A stretch of DNA of 34,438 bases, from contig JASJEA010000005.1 of the NCBI GenBank assembly GCA_030064935.1, forward strand, positions 1 to 34,438, read 5' to 3'. Source of the stretch: Crocosphaera sp. (GTDB taxonomy: Bacteria > Cyanobacteriota > Cyanobacteriia > Cyanobacteriales > Microcystaceae). A program made the translations under genes and the position numbers. Every line of letters begins with the position of its first letter. Positions within the stretch are counted from its first letter, which is position 1. The notes beneath the pieces were generated by a model that was not told the DNA's origin, searched no databases, and worked only from the letters and a program-made list of their open reading frames with translations. Positions 33,504-34,438 of this stretch are shown piece after piece.

Positions 33504-34438
33504 ATGACTCATGCAAATCAAGACGTAACATTTATATTAACAGGTTCAAGTAGTACAACTGGTGGTTATGGAAATGTTCGTACTTTCACTCAAGATGGTG
33601 TTACGGTTAATGTCAGAGGCTTTAGCAGTGATAAAAATGGTGGAGATTGGAAAACCGCTTATGTCGCTGCTTTTGATGGAGGTTTAGGCATTACAAACCG
33701 TCATGAGAGTGGTGCTCAGCATCGAGTGGATAATGGCAATAGTCTTGATTATCTAGTTTTTGAATTCGACAGCAAGATAACTTTAAATAGAGCCTTTCTT
33801 GATTATGTAGAGTCGGATAGTGATATCTCAGTTTGGGTGGGAGATGGCAACGAAGTTGACTTTTCTAATCGCAGTTTCCTCGATAGTTTCGTTAAGGAAG
33901 ATAACTTTACCAATCATAACGGAGATCGCTGGGCTAACTTGAGTAATAATGAGTTAACAGGGAATACAGTGGTTATTTCTGCTTACACTGGTGGCAGCAA
34001 TGATTCCTTTAAGCTCAAAAAACTGGATGTTTCTGTTGTAGGAGAAGAGACTCCTGGAGGCAACCCAACCATAGAGGCAAATCCAGGGATTGACATTGAG
34101 AAATTCGTCAATGGCATTGATGTTACTGATATCAATAACCTACCTGAAATCGCAGCAGGAAGCGATGTCACCTTTTCTTACACAGTTACGAATACAGGTA
34201 ATGTAGACTTTTCGGCTAACGAAGTGGTTGTTACTGACGATAATGGCACTGTCGGCAATAGCAGTGATGACTTTAACCCAACCCTGGATACTTCCACTGA
34301 TATCGGTGCCGATGGGATTCTCAGTGTGGGTGAAACTTGGACTTATTATTCTGCCACAGAAACGGCTCAAGACTTAAGCACAACTACTGATTCAACTGAC
34401 GTAACATTTATATTAACAGGTTCAAGTAGTACAACTGG
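33504..34438 (+). CDS. Repetitive surface or secreted protein, 5' part (runs off window)
   Basis: ATG 33504 opens a frame to the end of the window (311 complete codons). After MTHANQ comes a repeat unit. Its first part (DVTFILTGSSSTTGG ... VWVGDGNEV) looks like a beta-sandwich domain. Its second part (IDIEKFVNGIDVTD ... FSYTVTNTGNVDFSANEVVVTDD) matches the DUF11/DUF7507-type repeats of cyanobacterial surface proteins. At 34398 the same 41 bases as at 33522 begin again, in frame, a period of 876 bases or 292 codons. The protein is acidic and Asp/Asn/Thr-rich with no N-terminal signal peptide, suggesting type I (C-terminal signal) secretion. The full length cannot be seen. Confidence 0.8.
   Translation, partial: MTHANQDVTFILTGSSSTTGGYGNVRTFTQDGVTVNVRGFSSDKNGGDWKTAYVAAFDGGLGITNRHESGAQHRVDNGNSLDYLVFEFDSKITLNRAFLDYVESDSDISVWVGDGNEVDFSNRSFLDSFVKEDNFTNHNGDRWANLSNNELTGNTVVISAYTGGSNDSFKLKKLDVSVVGEETPGGNPTIEANPGIDIEKFVNGIDVTDINNLPEIAAGSDVTFSYTVTNTGNVDFSANEVVVTDDNGTVGNSSDDFNPTLDTSTDIGADGILSVGETWTYYSATETAQDLSTTTDSTDVTFILTGSSSTT

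Noticed and set aside
33983-34370. Two minus-strand ORFs near the right end
   Set aside because: They are shadows of the repetitive plus-strand protein, which stays open to the end of the window.
1-34438. tRNA or rRNA genes, CRISPR arrays, prophage or replication origin
   Set aside because: I saw no cloverleaf, regularly spaced repeats, phage structural genes or DnaA-box cluster on either strand.

Overview
The window looks like chromosome of a unicellular, low-GC cyanobacterium of the Crocosphaera/Cyanothece type. The octamer GCGATCGC (HIP1, typical of cyanobacterial chromosomes) occurs about eleven times. Cyanobacterium-type families are present (a Ycf49-like DUF2499 protein, a PrcA-like protease), and codon use and intergenic DNA are A/T-rich. 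The genus is inferred from gene content, not proven.

Layout. 1-2350: a possible insertion-sequence end, then on the minus strand a ThiS/MoaD-type sulfur carrier and threonine synthase; a 19-bp palindrome separates thrC from a divergent stand-alone type II thioesterase. 3350-5605: a large subtilisin-like protease with two P domains. 6050-8680: a sigma-type GST, a Ycf49-like membrane protein, a broken rubredoxin-like gene, and a TIGR03790-type lipoprotein. 8742-10851: a WD40 relic, then a type II restriction-modification locus. That locus has an intact D12-class adenine methyltransferase and a convergent nuclease gene whose N-terminus is a controller-type HTH. The nuclease gene has two perfect C-boxes and a promoter just upstream and a frameshift near its 3' end. 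10900-13050: a second GST, two small proteins and a CheY-like regulator. 13215-16164 (minus): HAD phosphatase, QueG and a membrane glycosyltransferase. 16377-19493: a PEP-CTERM exported protein, a TnpB relic, a small secreted protein and a methyltransferase relic. 19494-24764: pheS, mnmE, a HAD phosphatase, a TPR protein and a glycosyltransferase. 24911-29352: DUF1269 protein, LRR protein, MscS channel and solute-binding lipoprotein. 29450-33277: SOUL protein, aldo/keto reductase and a membrane M48 peptidase. 33504 to the end: the 5' part of a repetitive surface or secreted protein that runs off the window.

Most genes are single or paired housekeeping functions. Wobble-base tRNA modification (QueG, MnmE) and tRNA charging (PheS) lie near each other but not in one operon. 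The liveliest part is the restriction-modification locus: operator, promoter and reading frame together indicate a self-regulated controller-endonuclease fusion that has probably lost its C-terminus, leaving the methylase intact. The rest of the interest is in dispersed repeats (a 94-bp family with short terminal inverted repeats and a second family of about 125-170 bp) and several decaying genes.
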